This document shows positions 1 through 7,252 of a stretch of 19,782 bases of DNA, piece after piece. The stretch covers positions 1 through 19,782 of the forward strand of contig URCP01000053.1 of the NCBI GenBank assembly GCA_900546315.1. The letters run 5' to 3'. How positions within the stretch are numbered: position 1 is the first letter of the stretch; each line of letters opens with the position of its first letter. The notes under the pieces are model-generated. The model did not search any database and was not told the DNA's origin. It saw nothing but the letters and a program-made list of their open reading frames with translations. The translations under genes were made by a program, and so were the position numbers. This DNA comes from an uncultured Eubacteriales bacterium (lineage in GTDB: Bacteria > Bacillota > Clostridia > Oscillospirales > CAG-272).

Positions 1-1763
1 ACGACCGCGGGTATCAGACCGCTGACGCCGGGAAGTTCGCCGGGATGTACTATGAGGATTCGAATAAGGCGATCCTTGACGACCTGAAGGAGTCCGGCGC
101 GCTGCTGGCTTCGGAGGAGATTGTTCACTCGTATCCGCATTGCTGGAGATGTAAGCATCCGATTATATTCCGCGCTACTCCGCAGTGGTTCTGCTCTGTT
201 GACGCTTTCCGCGCTGAGGCTGTGAAGGCTTGCGACGACGTCGAGTGGATTCCGTCGTGGGGCAAGGAGCGCATGATTTCGATGATCAACGAGCGCGCTG
301 ACTGGTGCATTTCGCGTCAGCGTCACTGGGGTCTGCCGATTCCGGTGTTCTACTGCCCGGATTGCGGAAAGCCGATCGCGACTAAGGAGACTATCGACAG
401 GATTTCGGATATCTTCGCTGAGAAGGGTTCGAACGCGTGGTTTGACATGACCGCGGAGGAGCTTCTGCCCGAGGGCTTCAAGTGCCCGCACTGCGGCTGT
501 GATCACGGCTTCACTAAGGAGACCGATACGCTTGACGGCTGGTTTGACTCTGGTTCCACTCATTTCGAGGTGCTCGAGGAGAATAACCCGCTCTCTAAGT
601 GGAAGGGTATGCGCTGGCCGGCTGACCTCTATCTCGAGGGCGCGGATCAGTACCGCGGATGGTTCCAGTCTTCCCTGCTGACAGCTGTCGGCGCGAAGGG
701 ACAGGGCGCGCCTTATCGTCAGGTTCTGACGCACGGCTGGACGGTCGACGGCGAGGGCAAGGCAATGCACAAGTCGCTCGGCAATACGATCGCTCCTGAG
801 GAGATCATCAAGAAGTACGGCGCGGATCTGCTCCGTCTCTGGGTCGTTTCGAGCGATTATCAGGTTGACGTCCGCGTTTCCGACCCGATCTTCAAGCAGC
901 TCTCCGAGACCTACAGAAAGATCAGGAATACCGCTCGAATCATCATGGCGAACCTCGGCAAGAACGGCGAGGACTTCGACCCGAACCGCGATATGCTGCC
1001 GGTTTCCGAGCTCTACGATATAGATAAGTGGGCTCTGGCGCGCCTCAACAGACTCGTGAAGGAGTCGCTCGAGGCTTATAATAAGTACGATTTCCATATC
1101 GTCATCAAGTCGATCTCGAATTTCTGCACCGTCGATATGTCGAAGCTCTACATCGACATCACGAAGGACAGACTTTACGTCGAAAAGACCGACTCGAAGG
1201 AGCGCCGTTCGGCACAGACCGCGATGTATATCATCCTTTCGTCCCTGACGAGACTGCTGGCTCCGATGCTCTCTTACACCGCCGAGGAGATCTGGCATTC
1301 GATGAAGCATCAGGATTCGGACGACACGCTGAGTGTGTTCCTGAACAATATGCCGAAGTATGATCCCGCGCTCGATTTCGACGGGATTGAGGCTCACTAC
1401 GATTCCCTGTTCGAGCTCCGCGACGACGTCATGAAGGCGCTCGAGGTCGCGCGCGCGGACAAGCTGATCGGCAAGTCGCTCGACGCGAAGGTCACGATAT
1501 TTGCCTCCGACGACGAAACGATGAAGGTCCTTCAGAGCTTCGGCGAGGACGAACTTGAAACGATATTCATCGTCTCCGGCGTGAAGCTCGAGAAGGGCGA
1601 GGCGGCTGACGGCTCGTTCACCGACTGCGTAAAGCTCGCGGGAGTGAAAGTCGAGCAGGCGGACGGCGTGCGCTGCGACAGGTGCTGGAAGTACACGACC
1701 GACGCGCGTGAGGACGGCGATTCGCACCTCTGCCCGCGCTGCGCTCATGTCCTCGGCAAGTAA
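1..1763 (+). CDS. ileS: Isoleucyl-tRNA synthetase, C-terminal part (5' truncated by the window)
   Basis: Charges tRNA-Ile with isoleucine in the cytoplasm. The frame is open from base 3, giving about 586 residues of a protein that is usually near 930, so the N-terminal HIGH half of the catalytic core lies outside the window. Visible landmarks: HSYPHCWRCK and the RQRHWGLPIPVFYCPDCGK stretch typical of IleRS, the WFDSGSTHF motif, and the class I signature at about 756-785, which reads GKAMHKSLGN, so the usual KMSKS appears as AMHKS, a variant I recall from clostridial IleRS. The C-terminus carries the bacterial zinc finger (CDRCWKY...CPRC). Glutamate and lysine codons are almost all GAG and AAG, unlike the HAD gene downstream. 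The stop is followed directly by lspA, so the two are probably cotranscribed. Any T-box leader would be upstream of the window. Confidence 0.97.
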   Translation, partial: DRGYQTADAGKFAGMYYEDSNKAILDDLKESGALLASEEIVHSYPHCWRCKHPIIFRATPQWFCSVDAFRAEAVKACDDVEWIPSWGKERMISMINERADWCISRQRHWGLPIPVFYCPDCGKPIATKETIDRISDIFAEKGSNAWFDMTAEELLPEGFKCPHCGCDHGFTKETDTLDGWFDSGSTHFEVLEENNPLSKWKGMRWPADLYLEGADQYRGWFQSSLLTAVGAKGQGAPYRQVLTHGWTVDGEGKAMHKSLGNTIAPEEIIKKYGADLLRLWVVSSDYQVDVRVSDPIFKQLSETYRKIRNTARIIMANLGKNGEDFDPNRDMLPVSELYDIDKWALARLNRLVKESLEAYNKYDFHIVIKSISNFCTVDMSKLYIDITKDRLYVEKTDSKERRSAQTAMYIILSSLTRLLAPMLSYTAEEIWHSMKHQDSDDTLSVFLNNMPKYDPALDFDGIEAHYDSLFELRDDVMKALEVARADKLIGKSLDAKVTIFASDDETMKVLQSFGEDELETIFIVSGVKLEKGEAADGSFTDCVKLAGVKVEQADGVRCDRCWKYTTDAREDGDSHLCPRCAHVLGK

Positions 1764-1766
1764 TTG

Positions 1767-2252
1767 ATGAAGAGACTGTTCTGGCTGATGATCACGGCGC
1801 TCACCGTCGTGATCGACCAGCTCACGAAGCTTCTCGCGGTGAAGTTTCTGAAGCCTGTCGACACTGTCCCGCTGATTGAGGGCGTGCTGCACCTGACCTA
1901 CCTTGAAAACCGCGGAGCGGCGTTCGGTATGCTGAAAGATCACCGCTGGGTGTTCATGGTGACATCGACGGTCGCTGTCATCGCGGTGCTGGCGTTCATG
2001 ATGGCGGGTTATAAGAAGTACTATAATCCCCTGCTCTTCACGGGTCTTTCGTTCATAGCCGGCGGCGGCATCGGGAACATGATCGACCGCGTGGCGAACG
2101 GATTTGTCGTCGACTTCATTGATTTCAGGCTGATAAATTTCGCGATTTTCAACGGCGCGGACAGCTTTGTCTGTGTCGGCGCGGGACTTGTCGTCATTTA
2201 CGTGATTATCTCGGACGTCAAAGCGAGGAAAGCCGGTAAAACGGCGGAATAA
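1767..2252 (+). CDS. lspA: Lipoprotein signal peptidase (signal peptidase II)
   Basis: Membrane aspartyl protease that removes the signal peptide of prolipoproteins after lipidation. The protein is 161 aa, normal for the family, with about four hydrophobic segments. Conserved blocks seen: ENRGAAFG (47-54), GGGIGNMIDR (99-108), VVDFIDF (114-120) and FNGADS (128-133); D116 and D132 are the expected catalytic pair. ATG at 1767 lies three bases after the ileS stop codon; a TTG at 1764 in the same frame is an alternative start. There is no strong ribosome site, which fits translational coupling to ileS. The order ileS-lspA-RluA family is common in Firmicutes. The solute-binding lipoprotein at 12558-14063 is a likely substrate. 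Confidence 0.96.
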   Translation: MKRLFWLMITALTVVIDQLTKLLAVKFLKPVDTVPLIEGVLHLTYLENRGAAFGMLKDHRWVFMVTSTVAVIAVLAFMMAGYKKYYNPLLFTGLSFIAGGGIGNMIDRVANGFVVDFIDFRLINFAIFNGADSFVCVGAGLVVIYVIISDVKARKAGKTAE

Positions 2253-2259
2253 CAACTGT

Positions 2260-2285
2260 CCCATCCGCGTGAAAGCGCGGGTGGG
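2260..2285 (+). terminator. Intercistronic hairpin between lspA and the pseudouridine synthase gene
   Basis: A 10-bp stem (2260-2269 with 2276-2285, one G-U pair) closes a 6-nt loop. It is followed only by TATGTTTGTC, so the U tract is weak. It is better read as an attenuator or RNA-processing hairpin inside the operon than as a full terminator. Confidence 0.45.
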
Positions 2286-2312
2286 TATGTTTGTCGATAA
2301 AGGAGAAACAAT

Positions 2313-3227
2313 ATGACAATTGAAGAATCGGATATCGGCAAGCGCCTCGACGTCTTCACGTCGGAGAGAATGTTGGTGACCCGCTCGGCGGCGCAGAAGC
2401 TGATCGAGGACGGCTTTGTCACGGTGAACGACAAAAAGCCCGCGAAGAACTACAGGCTGAAAGCGGGCGACGAGTTCGACTGCGAGCTTCCGGAGCCGGT
2501 TCCGGCGGACGCCGCTCCGCAGGAAATACCGATCGACATCGTCTATGAGGACTCCGACCTGCTTGTTGTCAACAAACCGCGCGGAATGGTCGTCCATCCC
2601 GCCCCCGGAAGCCCGGATCACACGCTCGTGAACGCGCTTCTCTGGCACGTGAAGGATCTCTCCGGAATAAACGGCGTTGTCCGCCCCGGAATAGTTCACA
2701 GAATAGACAAAAACACGAGCGGTCTTCTGATAGTGGCAAAAAACGACGCCGCGCACCTCGCCCTCGCGGAGCAGATAAAGGCTCACAGCTTCGAGCGCGA
2801 ATATCAGGCGATCCTCGTCGGTCGTCTGAAAAACGATTCCGGAACAGTCGACGCCCCGATAGGCAGAAGCCCGCGGGACCGCAAGAAAATGGCGATTGTC
2901 CCCGACGGACGCCCCGCGCGGACGCATTACCGCGCGCTCGGGTATTTCCGCGGTTTCACTTATGCCGCGCTGAAGCTCGAGACCGGGCGCACCCACCAGA
3001 TAAGAGTTCATATGTCGTCCCTCGGACACCCCGTCTTCGGCGACGAGACCTACGGCGGCGGACACACGAAGGCGGAACAGAAAATGTCGCTCGGCGGTCA
3101 GTGCCTCCACGCGAAGTCGATAGGCTTCATCCACCCGACGACAGGAGAGTTCCTGCGCTTCGACTCACCACTGCCGGAATATTTCGAAAGAACGCTCGAA
3201 CTATTAAACCGCGAATACTCTGAATAA
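2313..3227 (+). CDS. rluD: RluA/RluD-family 23S rRNA pseudouridine synthase (YlyB type)
   Basis: Converts uridine to pseudouridine in RNA, in this family most often 23S rRNA. The 304-aa protein has an S4 RNA-binding domain at about residues 8-55 and the RluA catalytic domain after it, with NKPRGMVVHPAPG (87-99) and the signature GIVHRIDKNTSGLLIVAKND, in which D132 is the catalytic aspartate. The later RTHQIRVH block is also present. ATG 2313 is preceded by AAAGGAG. Position next to lspA matches ylyB of Bacillus, so the exact target uridine (RluD-like or other) is an inference. The HAD gene follows 13 bases after the stop. Confidence 0.94.
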   Translation: MTIEESDIGKRLDVFTSERMLVTRSAAQKLIEDGFVTVNDKKPAKNYRLKAGDEFDCELPEPVPADAAPQEIPIDIVYEDSDLLVVNKPRGMVVHPAPGSPDHTLVNALLWHVKDLSGINGVVRPGIVHRIDKNTSGLLIVAKNDAAHLALAEQIKAHSFEREYQAILVGRLKNDSGTVDAPIGRSPRDRKKMAIVPDGRPARTHYRALGYFRGFTYAALKLETGRTHQIRVHMSSLGHPVFGDETYGGGHTKAEQKMSLGGQCLHAKSIGFIHPTTGEFLRFDSPLPEYFERTLELLNREYSE

Positions 3228-3240
3228 AAGGATTATAAAA

Positions 3241-4059
3241 ATGAAATTCTCAGACACCGCCATAGTCACCGACCTTGACGGAACCTTCTTCAACAAAAAT
3301 ACCGAACTCGTGAAACGCAACCTCGACGCGATCTCCTACTACAAACAGAACGGCGGTCTCTTCGCCGTAGCGACCGGACGTGTCCCGGAAATGCTCGGAA
3401 TTCTCGAGCCGATGATGCCCTCCCTCGCGAACATCCCCTGCATCAACTGCAACGGCGCCTTCGCCTACGATTTCCAGGAAATGCGCCCGTACAACGAAAT
3501 ATTCATGAACGCCGACAAAGCAACCGAACTCGTAACGCTCGTCAGCAAAGAATACCCCGAAGTCGGCGCCCGCCTCTCCTCAAAGAACGGCAAATACATC
3601 ATCCACAGAACCAGCTGGACCGAACCCGGCGGCAAAACGATAGCCTGCCTCCCGGTCGCCGAAGCCCCCCGCTGCGGCTGGTACCGCATAGCCTTCGACG
3701 GTCCCTGCGACCAACTCGACGCGATACGCGAAAAACACGAAAAAGAATTCTCCGAATACTTCGATTTCGTCAAATCCTGCCCGACAATCTACGAATTCAA
3801 CGACAAATCGGCGACCAAAGGAACCGCCCTCGTCCGCCTGAAAAAACTCCTAATCGACACCGGCAGAGCGACAGAAAAACTGAAAATATACGCCGTCGGC
3901 GACTACGAAAACGACCTCGATATGCTCCGCCACGCCGACGTCCCCTGCTGCCCCGCAAACGCGATAGACTCAGTAAAAAAAATCGCGAAACTCCACGTCT
4001 GCCACTGCGACGACGGTGCCATCGCCGATGTGATCGACGCTATCGGAAAAACAAAATAA
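3241..4059 (+). CDS. Cof-type HAD-superfamily phosphatase
   Basis: Predicted soluble Mg-dependent phosphatase of the HAD superfamily, Cof/IIB subfamily, which usually acts on sugar phosphates or similar metabolites; the substrate cannot be told from sequence. Of 272 aa, motif I is DLDGTFF (D11 nucleophile, D13 acid/base), motif II is the ATGR stretch, and motif IV is GDYENDLDM (220-228). A mid-protein cap domain fits the length, and the Cof-like KGTAL block is present. ATG 3241 has AAAGGA about 9 bases upstream. Glutamate and lysine codons are nearly all GAA and AAA and the coding strand is C/A-rich, a marked contrast with ileS in the same apparent operon. Confidence 0.9.
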   Translation: MKFSDTAIVTDLDGTFFNKNTELVKRNLDAISYYKQNGGLFAVATGRVPEMLGILEPMMPSLANIPCINCNGAFAYDFQEMRPYNEIFMNADKATELVTLVSKEYPEVGARLSSKNGKYIIHRTSWTEPGGKTIACLPVAEAPRCGWYRIAFDGPCDQLDAIREKHEKEFSEYFDFVKSCPTIYEFNDKSATKGTALVRLKKLLIDTGRATEKLKIYAVGDYENDLDMLRHADVPCCPANAIDSVKKIAKLHVCHCDDGAIADVIDAIGKTK

Positions 4060-4060
4060 T

Positions 4061-4115
4061 GTCAGAGGAGGGGGAAGACCCATTTTAAGGAAATGGGTCT
4101 TCCCCCTCCTCCGAC
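4061..4115. repeat. Long palindrome after the HAD gene (25-bp stem)
   Basis: Arms 4061-4085 and 4091-4115 are complementary except for one A/C mismatch and close a 5-nt loop (TAAGG). The core reads GGGGGAAGACCCATTT and its complement. It starts two bases after the HAD stop codon, and no T run follows, so it is not a standard terminator. It resembles the GGGGGAA-type hairpin at 6236-6277. Confidence 0.8.
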
Positions 4116-4158
4116 ACCTCCTCCCCTATCCCCCAAACCTTTTTATACAAACAAAAAT

Positions 4159-4179
4159 GGTGCCCCTTTCCGGAGCACC
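4159..4179 (-). terminator. Terminator for the DUF1385 gene, probably bidirectional
   Basis: On the minus strand an 8-bp stem (4179-4172 with 4166-4159, one G-U pair) with loop GGAAA is followed by ATTTTTGTTT. On the plus strand the same stem is followed by GTTTTATTATTT, so it can also stop the ileS-lspA-HAD transcript. Confidence 0.8.
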
Positions 4180-4185
4180 GTTTTA

Positions 4186-5199
4186 TTATTTCGCGGATTT
4201 CTTCGCCTTACGCGCGGCTTTTTTCGCTTCCTTCTCCGCCTTTTCGGCTTCTTTCTTCGCGGCTTCCTCCGCCTCCTCTTCGGGAGTCGGGATAACGGCC
4301 TCCATCGCCTTTATCGCGCACTCAATCATCGAGTCGTCCGGCTCATGGACAGTGATATGCTGAAGCCACATTCCCGGCGCGGAAATGATCTTCGTCAGCA
4401 GATTGTCATGCCGTCCGCAGAACTTTATCAGCTCATACCCGATGCCGACCGTAAGCGGCAGCAACGCCAGCTTTATGACAGTCCTGAGCACCGGATTCGT
4501 GACCGTAATGAACATCGAAATGATGATTCCGACCAGCAGCATAAGTATCATGAACGACGTCCCGCACCGCGGATGGAATCTGCGCATCGGTCGGATATTC
4601 TCAACCGTCAGCGGAAGCTTCGCCTCATAGCAGAATATCGTCTTATGCTCCGCGCCGTGATACCGGAAAGTCCGCCGCATATCCTTCATCAGGCACATCG
4701 CCGAGACATACCCGACAAACAGAATTATCCTGAACAGCCCCTCGAAAACGCTCCGTATCGCCCGATGGTCAAGCGACGGAGCCGCCTTCGCGATAAGCGC
4801 GAACAGCTGCGCCGGCAGCCATATGAACAGCGCGATCGAAAGCGCCACGCCGAGCACCGCCCCGAGCGTCATGGCGGCGCTCATCAGGAAGCTGTCCTTT
4901 TTCTTTTCCTTCTCGTTCTTCTCTTTTTCCGCCTCTTCCGGCATCGCGATCTCCGCGGAGCGCATGAGGCACTTATAGCCGACCTTCATCGAGTCGACAA
5001 AATTGAATATGCCGCGGACGAACGGCGTCTTGTGGAGCTTGTCGTCATGAACGGCTGTCGGGAAGATTTCGAGGACGATTTTGCCGTCCGGGTCGCGGAC
5101 AGCCATTGCGGTGCGCTTCGGACCGCGCATCATTATACCCTCGATGAGCGCCTGCCCGCCGATGGATGTGTAATTTGGTTTTTCTTTTGGTTCTTTCAA
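4186..5199 (-). CDS. DUF1385 integral membrane protein
   Basis: Conserved bacterial membrane protein of unknown function, known mostly from Firmicutes. Hallmarks: GGQALIEGIMMRGP (14-27), YHGAEHKTIFCYEA (180-193), HPRCGTSF (209-216). Hydrophobic segments lie at about 105-138, 155-172, 217-235 and 240-257. After the conserved HEPDDSM.ECAI end there is a Lys/Glu/Ala-rich tail (about 305-337), likely helical and charged. The start chosen is TTG at 5199, because AAAAAGGAAG lies about 7 bases upstream and the conserved region begins nearby; the open frame extends further, to an ATG at 5451, but that part overlaps the upstream gene and is Thr/Ser/Arg-rich junk. It begins 25 bases after the metallo-hydrolase stop, so the two are likely one operon. 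Function is not known. Confidence 0.9.
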   Translation of the reverse strand: MKEPKEKPNYTSIGGQALIEGIMMRGPKRTAMAVRDPDGKIVLEIFPTAVHDDKLHKTPFVRGIFNFVDSMKVGYKCLMRSAEIAMPEEAEKEKNEKEKKKDSFLMSAAMTLGAVLGVALSIALFIWLPAQLFALIAKAAPSLDHRAIRSVFEGLFRIILFVGYVSAMCLMKDMRRTFRYHGAEHKTIFCYEAKLPLTVENIRPMRRFHPRCGTSFMILMLLVGIIISMFITVTNPVLRTVIKLALLPLTVGIGYELIKFCGRHDNLLTKIISAPGMWLQHITVHEPDDSMIECAIKAMEAVIPTPEEEAEEAAKKEAEKAEKEAKKAARKAKKSAK

Positions 5200-5224
5200 T
5201 TGTATGCTTCCTTTTTGAGTGTTA

Positions 5225-6067
5225 TCAGTGGTCGTCGAAGTCGAGTGGGACCTCGTGCGTTCCGTCCTTCGAGACGTAGTGCCAGCGGATGCCGAGGTCG
5301 CTGAGCCAGCCGCGGGTGACGATTGTCTTCCACGGTCCGGTGTCGTAGCCGCGTCCGGCGTTGTTGTCCCAGAGCCAGTCGGGGGTACACCAGAGGCAGT
5401 AGTCGGGGTCGATGGCGTCGTAGACTTCTTTGCCGACGCCCTGCTGACCATGGTGGGCGGTCTGGACGTAGTCGGCTTTGAGGAGTTCCTTCGGGGTCCC
5501 GTTGAGTAGATGCTCTCCGCCTTCTTTCCCGAGGTCGCCGAGGAAGATTACGCTGCGGCCGCCTTTGTTTTGCGGACAGGTGTCGAGGCGGTAGACGACG
5601 GATGCGTTGTTTATGCGGTTTTCGGTCAGCGAGAGGTCGGGTTCTCTCAGGACGGTGAGCTTCATATCGGGACCGAACTCAAAGGTGTCGCCTTTGTGGA
5701 CGGTGGTTATTGAGCGACCACGTTCGTAGAGCATGGCGTAGAGTTTTTCTACGCTGTCGCTTTTGGTGTCGGGGTCGCCGGAGGAGTTGATGAAGTCGAG
5801 GGGTGGGAAGTTCGCGTAGATGGTGTCGATGCGGATGTCGTCGTAGAAGCGTTCGAGGGTGGAGCGGAGTGCGCCGATGTGGTCGCTGTGCGGGTGGGTG
5901 AGGAACCAGGCGTCGACTTTCCCGCCGAGTTTTTTGATATAGGTACAGAGGTATTCGGCGTCGCAGGTGTTGCCGCCGTCGATGACGATGAGGTGGTCGT
6001 TGCTGATAATGATAAAGGACATCATCTGAACCTTTGACTGAGAGGTGAGCATATATAGGGTTGTCAT
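5225..6067 (-). CDS. Metallo-beta-lactamase-fold hydrolase (ComEC-like domain)
   Basis: Predicted metal-dependent hydrolase of 280 aa without signal peptide or membrane segments. Metal-binding motifs: THPHSDHIG (57-65), FLGDLG and TAHHGQ, arranged as in the stand-alone relatives of the ComEC catalytic domain; a phosphodiester or nucleotide-type substrate is plausible but unproven. ATG 6067 is chosen because AAAGGATCC stands just upstream; an earlier ATG at 6130 would start inside the -35 box of the promoter. The promoter at 6102-6130 is a perfect consensus, so strong expression is expected. The DUF1385 gene follows in the same operon. Confidence 0.88.
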   Translation of the reverse strand: MTTLYMLTSQSKVQMMSFIIISNDHLIVIDGGNTCDAEYLCTYIKKLGGKVDAWFLTHPHSDHIGALRSTLERFYDDIRIDTIYANFPPLDFINSSGDPDTKSDSVEKLYAMLYERGRSITTVHKGDTFEFGPDMKLTVLREPDLSLTENRINNASVVYRLDTCPQNKGGRSVIFLGDLGKEGGEHLLNGTPKELLKADYVQTAHHGQQGVGKEVYDAIDPDYCLWCTPDWLWDNNAGRGYDTGPWKTIVTRGWLSDLGIRWHYVSKDGTHEVPLDFDDH

Positions 6068-6101
6068 GTTCGGATCCTTTCGTGCGGTCGTTATATAATA
6101 T

Positions 6102-6130
6102 ATTATACACTTTTTTTCTCTTAATGTCAA
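6102..6130 (-). promoter_or_regulatory. Consensus housekeeping promoter for the metallo-hydrolase/DUF1385 operon
   Basis: On the minus strand TTGACA (6130-6125) and TATAAT (6107-6102) are separated by exactly 17 bases. Both boxes match the sigma-70/sigma-A consensus at every position. Transcription should start near 6095, about 28 bases before the ATG. Confidence 0.9.
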
Positions 6131-6178
6131 TAGAAAACGCCCTCTTCTCCATTAAATTAACAATTAATAATAAAGTAC

Positions 6179-6207
6179 TTGATTTCCGTTTTTGTATGTA
6201 GTATAAT
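6179..6207 (+). promoter_or_regulatory. Promoter for the zinc-ribbon protein gene
   Basis: TTGATT (6179-6184), 17-base spacer, TATAAT (6202-6207). It is divergent from the promoter at 6102-6130. The predicted start near 6214 leaves a leader of about 70 bases that contains the hairpin at 6236-6277. Confidence 0.75.
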
Positions 6208-6235
6208 AATGTATAAAGTTACTTGGAAAAGGGGG

Positions 6236-6277
6236 GCGGGGGAAAAACCTTCTTTTCAAAGAAGGTTTTCCCCCCGC
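6236..6277. repeat. GGGGGAA-type palindrome in a 5' leader
   Basis: Arms 6236-6255 and 6258-6277 pair over 20 positions with one A/C mismatch and a minimal loop. The outer part is GCGGGGGAAAA and the inner part CCTTCTTT with its complement. It ends only 9 bases before the probable ATG at 6287. Similar in build to the palindrome at 4061-4115. Confidence 0.75.
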
Positions 6278-6286
6278 AAGCTAACG

Positions 6287-7027
6287 ATGATATTAAACTC
6301 CAATGATACGTGCATAGCATACAGATGCCCGTGCTGCGGTTCGGGCGTGAAGAGTGTTGTCGGCATATTTTCATTGTCGGGCGCGGTGAAGCGTCTTAAG
6401 TGTCCGTGCGGACATAGTTCGGCGGACGTGGAGAGTGGGCGTGACGGGAAGATACGGATAAAGGTGCCGTGTATGTTTTGTCATGGCGAGCATACGTTTA
6501 CGGTGTCGAAGCAGGTGTTTTTTGACCGGCGGATAGTGTCGTTCGCGTGCCCGAATACGGGGATGGATGTGTTGTTTGTCGGCGGGCTTGAGGAGGTTGA
6601 GAAGGCGCTTGACGAGAATGAGAAGGAGATTGTCCGGATTCTGAAGGAGTCGGGGATTGACGGGTATGAGAGCTTTGCTTCTGTGTTCGGGATTGACCCG
6701 GATGAGGATTTTGAGCCATATCGACCTGATAACGAGGAGGATGAGCAGGACGGGGACGACAGGCGGCATGACGCGGACCCGGTTTTGTTTGACGCGGTTA
6801 TGTTCGGGATAAAGAGTCTTCTCGAGGAGGGGCAGGTGGAGTGTCTTTGCCCGCCGATCGAGGAGTGCGCGTCGGAGGATGAGATGCCGGATTATGATAT
6901 TGCGGTTTCGGATGATCATGTGAAGTTGTTTTGCCGCAGGTGCGGGGCGTCGGTGGATTTGCCGATAGATGACCCTTCGTTCGCGAGGCGTTTTCTTGAG
7001 GCGGATCATCTTAAGCTCACGAGGTAA
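6287..7027 (+). CDS. Uncharacterised zinc-ribbon-like protein
   Basis: Not assigned to a named family; it resembles conserved hypothetical proteins of Clostridia that I recall only in general form. Of 246 aa, the N-terminal part has paired cysteines CPCCGSG, LKCPCG, PCMFCHGEH and FACP, consistent with one or two zinc ribbons; the middle is very acidic (around residues 135-165, many D/E); a C-terminal FCRRCG adds another CxxC. No signal peptide or membrane segment. ATG 6287 is chosen because the in-frame sequence before it consists of the promoter and a hairpin; there is no clear ribosome site between the hairpin and the ATG. Codons end mainly in G or T. The stop codon lies inside the palindrome 7023-7113, so the extreme C-terminus may have been set by that element. 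Confidence 0.7.
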   Translation: MILNSNDTCIAYRCPCCGSGVKSVVGIFSLSGAVKRLKCPCGHSSADVESGRDGKIRIKVPCMFCHGEHTFTVSKQVFFDRRIVSFACPNTGMDVLFVGGLEEVEKALDENEKEIVRILKESGIDGYESFASVFGIDPDEDFEPYRPDNEEDEQDGDDRRHDADPVLFDAVMFGIKSLLEEGQVECLCPPIEECASEDEMPDYDIAVSDDHVKLFCRRCGASVDLPIDDPSFARRFLEADHLKLTR

Positions 7028-7113
7028 ACACTGATTTAAGGATGTTTTGGCAATAAAAAGCCCATAAATCCAAGACTTTTTATTGCCAAAACCCGATTTG
7101 TTCAGTGTTTACC
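7023..7113. repeat. 91-bp imperfect palindrome (38-base arms)
   Basis: Arms 7023-7060 and 7076-7113 around a 15-base loop. The outer 12 bases (GGTAAACACTGA) and inner 17 bases (GTTTTGGCAATAAAAAG) are perfectly complementary; the 9 bases between them are unpaired on both sides. The TAA stop of the preceding gene (7025-7027) is in the left arm. Could be a small non-coding palindromic element or a terminator-like structure; no T tract follows. Confidence 0.8.
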
Positions 7114-7150
7114 CTGAAGGTGAGTAGCAAAAAGTTTCTTCCGGAATAAT

Positions 7151-7252
7151 ATGGTATCAGAGGATAGAAGCGGACCCCCGGAAGGGGTGCGCGATGGCGT
7201 CGCTGTCCGGTTCTGTTTCTCGAAAAAAGACCGACGGAGGTTACGGGTATGA
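7151..7252 (+). CDS. Possible short upstream ORF (33 codons) overlapping the mini-protein start
   Basis: ATG 7151 with GGAA four bases upstream opens a 33-codon frame whose C-terminus is basic (KKDRRRLRV). Its TGA (7250-7252) overlaps the ATG of the mini-protein (7249-7251) as ATGA, the usual coupling arrangement, and the strong GGAGG of the mini-protein lies inside it. No homologue is recognised. The same stretch could instead be a structured RNA leader, and I cannot decide between them. Confidence 0.25.
   Translation: MVSEDRSGPPEGVRDGVAVRFCFSKKDRRRLRV
7171..7209 (+). promoter_or_regulatory. Possible three-way-junction RNA leader of the mini-protein gene
   Basis: CGGAC (7171-7175) can pair with GTCCG (7205-7209), enclosing CCCC-GGAA-GGGG (7176-7187, a GNRA tetraloop hairpin) and GCGC-GATG-GCGT (7189-7200). 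No known riboswitch class is recognised. The helices are short and only one sequence was seen. Confidence 0.3.

Noticed and set aside
4093..5304. Long plus-strand frame of about 400 codons opposite the DUF1385 gene
   Set aside because: Arg- and Phe-rich low-complexity product, lies antisense to a clearly conserved gene and runs through a palindrome and terminator.
5200..5451. N-terminal extension of DUF1385 to an ATG at 5451
   Set aside because: Overlaps the metallo-hydrolase gene in another frame, is Thr/Ser/Arg-rich, and a good ribosome site exists before TTG 5199.
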